Shown here: piece by piece, positions 53,613-61,531 of the stretch | Layout: each line of letters starts with the position of its first letter | Numbering within the stretch: the first letter of the stretch is position 1 | Assembly (NCBI GenBank): GCA_024278215.1 | Contig: JAJRTR010000182.1 | Location: 36,846-100,845 of the forward strand | Direction: 5' to 3' | Length of the DNA stretch: 64,000 nt | Source: a bacterium | GTDB lineage: Bacteria; UBP15; UBA6099; JAJRTR01 | Translations under genes and position numbers: made by a program | Notes under the pieces: model-generated | Told to the model about the DNA's origin: nothing | Databases searched by the model: none | Seen by the model: the letters and a program-made list of their open reading frames with translations, nothing else

Positions 53613-54458
53613 ATGGCATATTGTGAGAACTGCGGAAATCCGCTTGGAGACAACGCTCAATTCTGTGTTAAGTGTGGAACAAAAAGACACACCGGGGAGC
53701 CGGTCCCTCAACCGGGGCCAATTCAAAACATCGAGACATTGCCTGTATCGCCGCAAGCGCAACAACCGCCACCGGGCGGGACACAATATCCACAATACGA
53801 AAAAGGCCCGACGACGGCGCAGAGAGGCGGCTCAAAACTATCCCTGTCCTCGGTATGGGCATGGTTCCGGAAGCAGTCGAAGCCGGTACAGGCGGCGATT
53901 GTCGCGGGTATCGTAATACTCATTATTATCGGCGCGACAACGGAATCTCCCGATACTCCTACGGGTAGTAATCCCTCCGGGACTACTACAACGGAGCTAT
54001 CCCCGGAACAACGGCTCTCAAACGCCGAGGCGAAACTACAGGAGTACAAAGATTACAAAGCTACCGTACTCGCGGCGTTCGGAGACTCGGACGCTTACGC
54101 AAAACGGCTCTACGACCAACTACAGGCGGGCGACATGTATAAGGCGTACGAGACCGCCGATAAGGGATATTGGGTAAACTTCGAGTTGGCGACGGAGAAA
54201 TTACCAAAAATCAAACCTCCAAAGGAAATGAAATTGGCTCACGATAAATACGGGGAGGCCGCGCTATTCAGGCAAAACGCTATGAGGGCGTTTGTAAAAG
54301 CCGTAGACGCGAACGGCAAAACTAAACTCATGAAACAATACAAAGATAATGTCGAGTTCGCGTTTTCAGCATTGACCTCGGCGACAGCGGAAATGACTAC
54401 CGTAATCGTCGAACAAGAGAAAAAAGTCGAGGAGCTTAAAATCTCGACAACCGAGTAA
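53613..54458 (+). CDS. zinc-ribbon membrane protein
   Basis: This 281-residue protein begins with a double-CxxC zinc ribbon (C-EN-C-GNPLGDNAQF-C-VK-C). A Pro/Gln-rich linker follows, then one membrane helix (AAIVAGIVILIIIGATT) near residue 95, and a long soluble C-terminal domain of helices (NAEAKLQEYKDYKATVLAAF, ATAEMTTVIVEQEKKVEELK). AGGAGGTC precedes the ATG. The N-terminus is close to that of the next gene, so the two share an ancestor for the ribbon. Function unknown. Confidence 0.7.
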   Translation: MAYCENCGNPLGDNAQFCVKCGTKRHTGEPVPQPGPIQNIETLPVSPQAQQPPPGGTQYPQYEKGPTTAQRGGSKLSLSSVWAWFRKQSKPVQAAIVAGIVILIIIGATTESPDTPTGSNPSGTTTTELSPEQRLSNAEAKLQEYKDYKATVLAAFGDSDAYAKRLYDQLQAGDMYKAYETADKGYWVNFELATEKLPKIKPPKEMKLAHDKYGEAALFRQNAMRAFVKAVDANGKTKLMKQYKDNVEFAFSALTSATAEMTTVIVEQEKKVEELKISTTE

Positions 54459-54476
54459 AGGCGAGAGGAGGTTAAA

Positions 54477-54893
54477 ATGGCATATTGCGAGAGTTGCGGA
54501 AACGAGCTACGAGAGGGTATCAAATTTTGCGGTAAATGTGGAACAAAGGTCGGGGACGGGACACCTGCGACCGCACCCCCGGCGACCGCGCCTCCTCTCC
54601 GGGAAAGTCCTCCGAGACTACAACCGACCAGAGGACCGTCAATAGGAGACGGCGGTAAGGTTTACAAAGAAATACGATATACGTGTCAGTCTTGCGGGAA
54701 CCAGTGGCACAGCTTACCGAGAGAGGAGAGCCTCGGAACAAAATGCGCGACGGCGGCGGTATGTCCCTGTTGCATAGGAGGCCCGCTTACTCACTTTTTC
54801 AAGGGTAAGGGCGGTGTCCCGCTTGAGCACTCCATGTGTAAGAAATGTCGTTCTCGGAATATCACGCGAGAAGAAATCGAGCACGTAAGGTAG
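54477..54893 (+). CDS. zinc-ribbon protein with additional Cys clusters
   Basis: This 138-residue protein starts with the same zinc ribbon as its neighbour (MAYCESCGNELREGIKFCGK CGTK). A Pro/Thr linker follows, then further CxxC pairs: Y-T-C-QS-C-GNQWHSL, C-ATAAV-C-PCC and C-KK-C-RSRNITREE. It probably binds two or three zinc ions. AGGAGGTT precedes the ATG. It lies between the zinc-ribbon membrane protein and yidD, likely in one transcript. No function is known. Confidence 0.7.
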   Translation: MAYCESCGNELREGIKFCGKCGTKVGDGTPATAPPATAPPLRESPPRLQPTRGPSIGDGGKVYKEIRYTCQSCGNQWHSLPREESLGTKCATAAVCPCCIGGPLTHFFKGKGGVPLEHSMCKKCRSRNITREEIEHVR

Positions 54894-54903
54894 GAGGCGG
54901 GCA

Positions 54904-55116
54904 ATGGCGGCAAAGGCACTCATACGGCTTATACAATGGTATCAACGGCAGGTATCACCCCGGCTCAATACCCGTTGTCGATTTCAGCCCTCGTGTTCTC
55001 AATACGCGATTTTAGCGATAGAGAAATATGGAGGCATAGTCGACATCGGGAAAACGGCGTGGCGGCTCTGTCGATGCAATCCGTTTAATCAAGGGTCGTG
55101 TATAAACTTTCCTTAA
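54904..55116 (+). CDS. yidD: membrane protein insertion efficiency factor YidD
   Basis: This 70-residue protein is a YidD homologue: LIQWYQRQVSPRLNTRCRFQ, PSCSQYAILAIEKYGGIVDI, then WRLCRCNPFNQGS. YidD is a small cytoplasmic, membrane-associated protein that helps YidC-dependent insertion and is normally encoded between rnpA and yidC. Here it sits in a mobile element next to zinc-ribbon genes. GTAGGAGGCGGGCA precedes the ATG. The element copy may assist insertion of element membrane proteins, or be a carried host gene. Confidence 0.88.
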   Translation: MAAKALIRLIQWYQRQVSPRLNTRCRFQPSCSQYAILAIEKYGGIVDIGKTAWRLCRCNPFNQGSCINFP

Positions 55117-55339
55117 ACGTAATCACAAAACTACGACAATACGCCTCCGGGAAAGTATGGAGGACTCTCACAAAAGCAAGATATTTTTATTTGCATCGAA
55201 AAAAATCGAGGTCGACGGCGTAGAATTATATGAGAGGGAAAAATCGGGAGGAAAGGAAAGCAAGCATAATAAAACCTCTACGATACGGTCGATGGTACTA
55301 CCCTTTCGGACAAAGGACTTTTGAACGGGAGGAGCCGAA

Positions 55340-55522
55340 ATGCTAAAGGAAAAGTTATTGACGGTAAAAGAAGCGGCCCGGTATTTAGACGTAAGCAAGG
55401 ATTTCATTTACCGACGAGTTCAATATGAAACCGACGTGGTGAAAGTCGGTAGAGGAATCCGGTTTACGCTAAGGGCTTTGGAAAAGTGGGTTGCGAACAA
55501 CACGGTAGCGGGGAGCGTTTAA
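55340..55522 (+). CDS. excisionase-type HTH protein
   Basis: This 60-residue protein is an AlpA/MerR-like DNA-binding domain: LTVKEAARYLDVSKDFIYRR, then VVKVGRGIRFTLRALEKWV. GGGAGGAGCCGAA precedes the ATG. It lies 37 bases upstream of the integrase and, by position, is probably the excisionase or a directionality factor of the element. The second element has a similar HTH before its integrase. Confidence 0.85.
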   Translation: MLKEKLLTVKEAARYLDVSKDFIYRRVQYETDVVKVGRGIRFTLRALEKWVANNTVAGSV

Positions 55523-55559
55523 TCGCGCTTCCCAACCCGTGAGGAAAGGGGGTGATAAC

Positions 55560-56762
55560 TTGTTTATACCGAAAGGGAAAAGGTATTGGTACTTCAATGT
55601 CTATGACGACATGGGGAAACAGCGGAAATTTTCCACGCGGGTTGAACCGTCCAAACCGGGGGTTAAGTGGAGCGAGGAGAAAAAGGGCATAGTGAAAAAG
55701 GCGGAGGCGGCGAGAAGCCGGATACTTGCGGAAAAGGGTTACGGGACTCCCCGGTTTTCACAGGAACGGAAAGCCGTATCTTTCGAGGTCTTGTTCAACG
55801 AGTATTACGAACGCCACTCCAGGGTACACAAAAAGAGCCACCGGCACGACCTGTACAAAGGACGACATTTATTGGAGGCGTTCGCGGGCGTCCGGGTCGA
55901 TAAGATAACGCCCCTCGCGATTGAGCGATACAAGGCGAAACGACGGAAGGTAAGCGGCCCGGCGACGATAAACCGGGAACTCGCGCTCATCAAGCACATC
56001 TATACAAAGGGTATCGAGTGGGGGTACTGCCGGGAGAACCCGGCCAAGGGGGTAAAGCTATGCAAGGAGCCTCCATCCCGAAATATTACTCTCACAGACG
56101 ACGAGCGTATGAGGCTCATAGAGAGTTGCGACCACCGAATCAGGCCCATTGTCCTTGTCGCTCTCCATACGGGCATGAGGCAAGGCGAGATTATGGGTAT
56201 GCGTTGGGAGAACGTGCGGTTCAAAGGAGTTCCGTGTCCGCACATTTTACTCCCCGTTACAAAATCGGGTAAGCCCCGTGAAATTCCCATGAACCATATC
56301 GTTTATCAGGTCCTGTACGAGCAGCCGCGCAACGGCGAGAGGGTATTTAATCGGAGTTTCCCGCGCTACTCTTGGGAAAAGGCCGTACAGGAGTCGAGAC
56401 TCAATGGGCTCCGGTTCCATGACCTCCGGCACGAGTTCGGGACGAGACTTGTGAACAATGTTCCACTACCTCGTATCAAAGAGCTCCTCGGTCACTCGAC
56501 AATCCAGATGACCATGAGCTACCTTCATACGACCTCTTTGGAGTTAAAAGAGGCGGTTGATTACTCGTGTGAGAACTCGCCGGAGTGGCGGAATTGGCAG
56601 ACGCAGAGGGACGACATTGGTGCCCCTTTAGTGCCCCCAATCAATTCGGTTCATGTCTTCGCAGGCGGCACGAAAAACAAAAAAGCCCGCAAAAGCGGGC
56701 CGTTCACGATGCCGGAGACCGGGCTCGAACCGGTACGAGGGATAGCCCTCACGGGATTTTAA
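55560..56762 (+). CDS. int: tyrosine-type site-specific integrase of element 1
   Basis: This approximately 400-residue protein has an N-terminal arm-binding/core-binding region (about 1-170) and the catalytic domain with R (HTGMRQGEIMGMRW), H-x2-R (FHDLRHEFGTRL), H (LLGHSTIQMTMS) and the nucleophilic Y (SYLHTT). It catalyses integration at tRNA-Leu. TTG at 55560 is chosen because AAAGGGGGTGAT lies 6 bases upstream; GTG at 55539 is the alternative. After the Tyr the frame runs on across a tRNA-Leu 5'-like piece (SPEWRNWQTQ) and the antisense of the real tRNA 3' half (PETGLEPVRG), so the last 60 codons come from attachment-site sequence. Confidence 0.9.
   Translation: MFIPKGKRYWYFNVYDDMGKQRKFSTRVEPSKPGVKWSEEKKGIVKKAEAARSRILAEKGYGTPRFSQERKAVSFEVLFNEYYERHSRVHKKSHRHDLYKGRHLLEAFAGVRVDKITPLAIERYKAKRRKVSGPATINRELALIKHIYTKGIEWGYCRENPAKGVKLCKEPPSRNITLTDDERMRLIESCDHRIRPIVLVALHTGMRQGEIMGMRWENVRFKGVPCPHILLPVTKSGKPREIPMNHIVYQVLYEQPRNGERVFNRSFPRYSWEKAVQESRLNGLRFHDLRHEFGTRLVNNVPLPRIKELLGHSTIQMTMSYLHTTSLELKEAVDYSCENSPEWRNWQTQRDDIGAPLVPPINSVHVFAGGTKNKKARKSGPFTMPETGLEPVRGIALTGF
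56579..56604 (+). repeat. tRNA-Leu 5'-end mimic inside the integrase gene
   Basis: These 26 bases differ by one base from the first 26 bases of tRNA-Leu (56770-56795, minus strand) and are in the opposite orientation to it. It is a tRNA fragment without the rest of the gene, and with the true tRNA start it makes an inverted repeat flanking attR. Confidence 0.8.
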
Positions 56763-56764
56763 GT
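56631..56764. repeat. attR of integrated element 1
   Basis: This stretch matches attL (41926-42060). It contains the tRNA terminator and the tRNA-Leu 3' half and joins seamlessly to the 5' half at 56765-56795, rebuilding a full tRNA gene. Confidence 0.88.
56679..56702 (-). terminator. terminator downstream of tRNA-Leu
   Basis: On the minus strand GCCCGC and GCGGGC form a stem with loop TTTT, followed by TTTTTTG. It lies just after the tRNA 3' end. The same structure is present in attL at 41976-41999. Confidence 0.8.
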
Positions 56765-56795
56765 CCCGGGCGTCTACCAATTCCGCCACTCCGGC
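56710..56795 (-). tRNA. tRNA-Leu (UAA)
   Basis: On the minus strand the gene begins GCCGGAGTGGCGGAATTGG and ends in CTCCGGC plus discriminator A. Acceptor arms pair over seven bases. The anticodon loop is CTTAAAA with anticodon TAA. A long variable arm is present and the T arm reads GGTTCGAGCC. No CCA is encoded. It is the attachment site of element 1, whose 3' half was supplied by the element. Confidence 0.95.
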
Positions 56796-57129
56796 TTTTT
56801 AAAAATATCCTTTTGTTTAAGCCAATATTTGCTAACTTTACAATTGGTTTGCAGTAATCTATTTTGTGTTTCGCACAAATTCACCCTATTTATCTTAGCT
56901 TATGTGCGCTGAATTGAGAACAGATCGGTGAGATTTTCCAAATATTTGTTTGATGTGTTTTCTCCACGTCTTTATCGCGCATATTTCACCAATGCAGGCT
57001 AACCCGGCATAGCAGTAACCGAACAGGGTTTCAGTTGCGCCGGGTTAGGGAGGATCCGCTTAAAGACGGAAAGATGTATACAGAATTCTTGACAACAGCA
57101 ACCCTTCCCCCTATTATTCAATAGCACGA
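56796..57129. other. gap between two tRNA genes
   Basis: No gene. A REP-like palindrome copy is at 56977-57000 (CGCATATTTCACCAATGCAG). A further hairpin follows, AACCCGGC at 57001 against GCCGGGTT near 57041. Confidence 0.5.
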
Positions 57130-57202
57130 GGGGACTTAGCTCAGCTGGGAGAGCGCCGCCCTTGCACGGCGGAGGTCGAGGGTTCGAGCCCCTTAGTCTC
57201 CA
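57130..57202 (+). tRNA. tRNA-Ala (UGC)
   Basis: The gene begins GGGGACTTAGCTCAGCTGGG and ends with AGTCTCC plus discriminator A; the acceptor has one G-T pair. The anticodon arm is CCGCC-CTTGCAC-GGCGG with anticodon TGC. The T arm reads GAGGGTTCGAGCCCC. No CCA is encoded. An integrase gene begins about 100 bases downstream, so this is the likely attachment site of element 2. Confidence 0.95.
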
Positions 57203-57309
57203 TAACCAAGAAACACTGATAACTACAGGCTTTTTTGCCCCGTGGAGGGGCTTCCTTTTTGCCCTGTACCGGGCAGAAGTTAGCCAAGGTTAGACAAATC
57301 TTCACGTTT

Positions 57310-58308
57310 TCACTCCAGGAACGCCGCAATCTTCTTGTCACGTTTGTCACTCACGTGTGCGTAGATCATCGTGGTCATCGGGCTACTGTGACACAGGTAG
57401 TACTGCACGTCGTACAGGGTCGCATCTTTCTCAATCATCTCAGTTGCGCAGCGATGACGCAACGCGTGGAACCGCCTGTCGGGGAGTCCGAGTTCTTCAT
57501 CGACTTTATCCCGGACGCGCCGCCATGCAGCACGCGGGAAGTACGGGAACGGCTTGTCCTTGTTCTCGGACCTCAACTGGAACAGCAACTGGAAAACTGA
57601 CTGCGGAGGCTTGCGGTAGTGTTCTTCAAGTCCGCCTTTCTTCTTACTAATCCAATACTTGATGGTTTGTTTCCCGAAGTCAACATCCTTCCACTCGACT
57701 CTCAGAATCTCTTTCAGGCGTCGCCCCGTCTTCAGAGCGAAGAATACAATCGAGTACAGGTATGAGCTTTCTTTCCTGGCCTCTTTAAGGATAGCATCTG
57801 TATGCTCAGCGGTGAGAAACTGCTTTACCGGGCGAGACGGATACGCCTTTGTCTTTGCCACTGGGTTCTTGGTGCAATACTCCCACTCGATGGCCCTGTT
57901 GAAGATTGCGCTTAGAACGTTGCGATACCTGTTCCAGGTGGTACCCTGGCGTGTCTTTACAACTTTGTTGTGGAACCTGCGGATGTCCAGGGGAGATATG
58001 TCATCCATCATCTTCCCGGAGAACTCCCTCTCGATCAGGTTCATTCGAGACTTGTCGATGGTGTAGTTCTCTTTGTACAGAGCAAAGACTTCATCAAACG
58101 ACCGCGCCGGCAGTCGCTGTATGTCCAGGTCTTCGTCCGAGACCCGTTTCAGAATGACTCTTTCGGCTTCTACTTTTATCGACTTCATCTCATTGTTCCA
58201 CTTAATGCCTTTCTTCGAGGCTCTGACGCCGCTGGACAGCGTACGTCGAGAACCTTCTGACAGCTTGATCTTGCAGGCCCATAGGCCTTTTACTTGCCAC
58301 CAATACAC
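57310..58308 (-). CDS. int: tyrosine-type site-specific integrase of element 2
   Basis: This 332-residue protein has a core-binding region (about 60-160, EREFSGKMMDDISPLDIRRF) and the catalytic domain with R (KTGRRLKEILRVEW), H-x2-R (FHALRHRCATEM), H (LCHSSPMTT) and the Tyr nucleophile (MIYAHVSD). GTG at 58308 is chosen: AAAGGAAGTGAT lies 3 to 14 bases before it, as with the first integrase. Longer readings overlap the HTH gene. It likely integrates at tRNA-Ala. Confidence 0.88.
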   Translation of the reverse strand: MYWWQVKGLWACKIKLSEGSRRTLSSGVRASKKGIKWNNEMKSIKVEAERVILKRVSDEDLDIQRLPARSFDEVFALYKENYTIDKSRMNLIEREFSGKMMDDISPLDIRRFHNKVVKTRQGTTWNRYRNVLSAIFNRAIEWEYCTKNPVAKTKAYPSRPVKQFLTAEHTDAILKEARKESSYLYSIVFFALKTGRRLKEILRVEWKDVDFGKQTIKYWISKKKGGLEEHYRKPPQSVFQLLFQLRSENKDKPFPYFPRAAWRRVRDKVDEELGLPDRRFHALRHRCATEMIEKDATLYDVQYYLCHSSPMTTMIYAHVSDKRDKKIAAFLE

Positions 58309-58387
58309 TAAATCACTTCCTTTCGTCACCTCCCTTATACCGGAATGTACATTTATTATCTCCGGCAAAGGGTTGCTCTGGCAAGGG

Positions 58388-58717
58388 TTAGTCAAATAAC
58401 CGTCCCGTACGTTTTGCCTTTTCGATAAGGGAATCCAGTTCTTCCTTGGGCACCAGAATCCTGCGTCCGTGCTTAATCGTCCGGACGTGCGCCCGCATAC
58501 GCGCATAGCCTTCAGTTGTACCAATGCCAAGATACGCGCAGGCCTCCTCCATGGACAGCATTCGCTTCTGCGCAGCCATGGAATGGAGAATCTCCGTGAG
58601 TAGTTCTTCGATTCTGAACAGGGATTCTAAAGCGGTCGCAGCATGGGGCTGCTGCTGGTTCTCAGTGGTCGATACAGCCGTAGATTCTTGTTGATCCGAA
58701 TGGGATGGTTGCTCCAT
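58388..58717 (-). CDS. excisionase-type HTH protein of element 2
   Basis: This 109-residue protein has a Gln/Ser-rich N-terminus, a short helix (ALESLFRIEELLTEILHSMA) and a C-terminal excisionase-like HTH: LSMEEACAYLGIGTTEGYAR, then TIKHGRRILVPKEELDSLIE. AGAGGAGC lies about 10 bases before the ATG. It precedes the integrase by 80 bases on the same strand. It probably controls excision or integrase expression. Confidence 0.82.
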   Translation of the reverse strand: MEQPSHSDQQESTAVSTTENQQQPHAATALESLFRIEELLTEILHSMAAQKRMLSMEEACAYLGIGTTEGYARMRAHVRTIKHGRRILVPKEELDSLIEKAKRTGRLFD

Positions 58718-58849
58718 AGGACAACGCTCCTCTTGCGTTGGCGTCGTCCCAGGTGGCGTTCAATGTCGAACGCGCGTGGACGTCTACCTGTTTCTCGGCA
58801 CTGCGCTTTCAGGATTTGCCGTGCCGGTTAATATTGAACCGCCGTGGAC

Positions 58850-60088
58850 TTAACGGCGGAATTTCTGCTCACTTATCATGGTACCGTGGCGTTGCTGGAA
58901 TTGCTGGTGACGTGTGTGCCACATGTCCAGCAGGCTCGGTAGTTTTACATGGCCGCACTTGACGGTGTTCCGGTCCCGCTTGCATAGTCCACGCATGACC
59001 TTCTTCCTGACCAGTACATCGAGGTCTTCGATCTGGTACGACACGTTGACGGCTCCAAAGTGACCGAGCCAGCCAGCGAAGATTTCACGTAGATCATCGC
59101 AGACCTCTTTCAGTTCACCGTGGGTATATTCGACCATCTTCTTAGTCACTTTTAAGTCCAGCTTTCCCACAGCCTTCTCCGATGCACGGACTCTGATCCA
59201 ATCATCTTTCAGCATGATGTCGTATCCAAGAAACACAAAGCTATCGGCAGCATGACGGAGGTGGGTCTTCGACTCCTTCTGCTCCAGCCCCACGTTTGCC
59301 AGAGATTGCGCTGAGAACTCACGCGCCAGGATTGCTTCTTGCTCTGTCATGCAAAAGACTATTATGTCGTCGGCATAGCGAATGAGTTTGAACCTGGCGG
59401 CGGTCATCTCACGGTCGTACCCGGTGAGATATATATTGCACATCAGAGGCGATAATGGTCCGCCTTGGTGCAACCCCGAAAGGTTTGGTTCCTCTGGAGT
59501 GGTATCAAGCGGGGATCGCATTATCCGGTGAATAAGTTCGATGACCCTGGGATCGTTCACAATGTCGATGGACATATCAAGAACGGGTTGGTGTGGAATA
59601 TTCGGAAAGCAGGCTGCAATGTCAGTTTCGAACACACACAAGTCGCCTTCCTTCAAGATGATGACGATCCTTTTCAGGGCCGTGAGTGGACCACGGTCTG
59701 GTCGAAACCCATGGCTGCAATCTTCGAAAGTTGGCTTGAACATCGGTTCGATCACCTGCCGGATTGCCGTTCCAACCACGCGGTCGTAAACAGTCGGTAT
59801 TCCCAGGATGCGACAACCATCTCGTTTCATGGCCTCGTGGATGGAAATCCTCACTGGCAGGCCAGTCACCTTGTCGAGAGGGACTTGTCTCACCGGGTCA
59901 GACCAGTACGACATCGCGAGTAGCTCTCGTTGGATTTGTGCGGCATAATGATCGTACCGCTGTACAAACTTGGCTGCTGTCACACCATCGACACCTGCAC
60001 CCTGGTTCTCATCACGTGCCCGCTTACGGACATGACAGAATGCACGACGGATGTTTTCCTTGCTGGCTATCTGTTCGAGTAAGCTCAT
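58850..60088 (-). CDS. group II intron-type reverse transcriptase without intron context
   Basis: This 412-residue protein has the RT fingers/palm motifs in order: GAGVDGVTAAKF (about 30), RILGIPTVYDRVVGTAIRQV (about 93-112), SHGFRPDRGPLTAL, the first catalytic Asp in FETDIAACFPNI (156), LHQGGPLSPLMCNIYL (207-222) and the catalytic IRYADDIIVF (236-245), then FLGYDI and a maturase-X-like C-terminus (EIFAGWLGHFGAVN). There is no HNH nuclease. QGGPLSP is of group II/G2L type, not the DGR type (SQ). No domain V-like hairpin is found within the 132 bases after the stop. The ATG at 60088 lacks a ribosome site; the frame is open up to 60130. The stop lies in a hairpin CCGCCGTTAA...ACGGCGG. Confidence 0.85.
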   Translation of the reverse strand: MSLLEQIASKENIRRAFCHVRKRARDENQGAGVDGVTAAKFVQRYDHYAAQIQRELLAMSYWSDPVRQVPLDKVTGLPVRISIHEAMKRDGCRILGIPTVYDRVVGTAIRQVIEPMFKPTFEDCSHGFRPDRGPLTALKRIVIILKEGDLCVFETDIAACFPNIPHQPVLDMSIDIVNDPRVIELIHRIMRSPLDTTPEEPNLSGLHQGGPLSPLMCNIYLTGYDREMTAARFKLIRYADDIIVFCMTEQEAILAREFSAQSLANVGLEQKESKTHLRHAADSFVFLGYDIMLKDDWIRVRASEKAVGKLDLKVTKKMVEYTHGELKEVCDDLREIFAGWLGHFGAVNVSYQIEDLDVLVRKKVMRGLCKRDRNTVKCGHVKLPSLLDMWHTRHQQFQQRHGTMISEQKFRR

Positions 60089-61531
60089 AAGAAAGAAGGT
60101 GGCGACAGCCACCACCTGAATTGGGCGCAAGCTGCGGTCGGAGCCGGGAGCGTGGCCGGGCGCGTTTCTGTGCCCTGCTCAGGTGTTCTCTATACCCGCA
60201 TGGCCTCGCTCTATGCGTGGACCGTGGCGGCGGCCTCCTACTGCTGTCTCCTACCGTATCCTCATCCAGGTGTATCAAAGCCCTATAGGCTCTGTACACT
60301 ACTGCCCTTGCGGCTGGCTTACCACCATGATCGCAGTCTGCGATCACTGAACCTTGCGGCTCGTGGTGGGGGCATTCGGTAGTCTTGCGTAATGTTTTCC
60401 CGTACTCCTCTCGTTTTTAGTTTGTCTCTGCGCTGTTTTCTGTCATGGGCGGCGCGTGTTCCGGTGCTTACCTTCATTATAGCAAACGGGTTTCGAAGCT
60501 ATTGGCCATTGAAAAGGCCTGTAACGATAGGCATATTTGTTTGCCCTGTATACTGATACAGGTTGGTTGTCACAATGACGGCATAGTGCCCGTTGCATTG
60601 CCTTTGTCCAGCGACATGACGGAAACCGGAGACTTCTGTGGCTAATTCCTTGTCAAGGGGGTTAGGCAAATAAAGTTTCGGCAGCGTGTTCCGGCTATCT
60701 TCTTATTGCATGGCTATGCGTTGTACCGGGAAGCTCTGTCCTTCGCCGTGTTCACCGTAATCAGATAGTCGGACGGGTAGTCTTCATCTCGGCATCTGCC
60801 GTGCCTCTGGGTGCCGACGTTGAGGTCTGATAACACTTCCCGTCACCCGCATAGTTCACAAGGACTACTATCCAGTGCCAGTCTGATGTACCCCATTTGG
60901 GGTGCTACCCCCACCTGCCAAATGCCATACACCCTTTACGGCTGCTGTCACGGAACTGAATTCCGCTGTTCCCACAGGATTCCAGGCAGGGGAATTATTC
61001 CCGCTGGCCAGAGCCAACTAACCGGAATGACCAGTGTTCTTTTACGGTCTATGCAACGTTATACGGGTTTGACACGTGTTTCCTTCCGAATCCGCTTGTT
61101 ACTGGTTGCTTTCCGCTTCGATCCTATTGCAAAACAGGGGGTATCTGTCATATGTCACTATGCCCTGTACGGGGTCCTTTTCTGAGCGTTCCAACATGGT
61201 GTCAAAACTGTATATTGATGCATGGAAGGCACTGTTCCTGTATCTGACTACAGGTTTGACATGTGTCTGGCGGGCTGTAGCGTGGCACTGGACCTGTGCA
61301 GGGGTGCCTATGTTACACCATCAACGGGGCCAGTGCTATGCAACGTCTCTTTTAATGTCCATAAAGAGCAGCATGGTGGCCGGACATAAGCACTGCCCGA
61401 CCCCATGCAGAAAACTCAGGCATGGGAGCCGCGTGCATTTCCACATGCCCAATCATTCAACAGTCCGAATGTATAAAACGGACCGGATTATGCTCTTTTT
61501 ATGCTGTGGTTTCAGATAGGGAAAGTTGCCG
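60089..61531 (-). ncRNA. 1.4-kb gene-less region upstream of the RT, candidate structured RNA
   Basis: No open frame with a ribosome site or recognisable product exists on either strand, although composition is about 52% GC with frequent palindromes. Examples are CCTGTAT-actg-ATACAGG at about 60545-60562, ACCCC-attt-GGGGT at about 60891, CCTGTA-tctgac-TACAGG at about 61238, and GATCGCA-gtc-TGCGATC near 60330. Blocks GGTTTGACAYGTGT repeat at about 61065 and 61253. On the minus strand this lies directly before the RT start, where RT-associated RNAs (intron domains I-III, retron or DRT RNAs) usually lie. It could also be decayed coding sequence. Confidence 0.4.

Larger units (their letters stand above)
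41926..56764. mobile_element. integrative element 1 in tRNA-Leu, with type I RM and defence genes
   Basis: The region is bounded by about 135-bp direct repeats containing the tRNA-Leu 3' half, with a tyrosine integrase and an excisionase-like HTH at the right end. The genes inside differ from the flanks in base use (GC-rich, many CGG, GAG and CTC codons) and are densely packed on one strand. Cargo: type I RM, MNT/HEPN pair, phosphatase, ADP-ribosylglycohydrolase, HUH Rep-like protein, Mor-like activator, zinc-ribbon proteins, YidD. No capsid, terminase, portal or conjugation genes are seen, so it is either a defence island or a satellite-like integrative plasmid. Confidence 0.88.

Noticed and set aside
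57130-57202. CRISPR array or phage att array near the two tRNAs
   Set aside because: No regularly spaced repeats exist; the repeats are tRNA parts and REP-like palindromes.
58718-58849. Group II intron domain V after the RT
   Set aside because: The only strong hairpin includes the stop codon (CCGCCGTTAA...ACGGCGG) and lacks the AGC/GNRA features of domain V.
58850-60088. Diversity-generating retroelement
   Set aside because: The RT has QGGPLSP where DGR RTs have an SQ motif, and I found no template/variable repeat pair with adenine-specific changes.
60811-61519. Overlapping 124- and 147-residue plus-strand frames in the gene-less region
   Set aside because: Both are Cys/His/Arg-rich with no known domain and no ribosome site; they look like translated structured RNA or noise.
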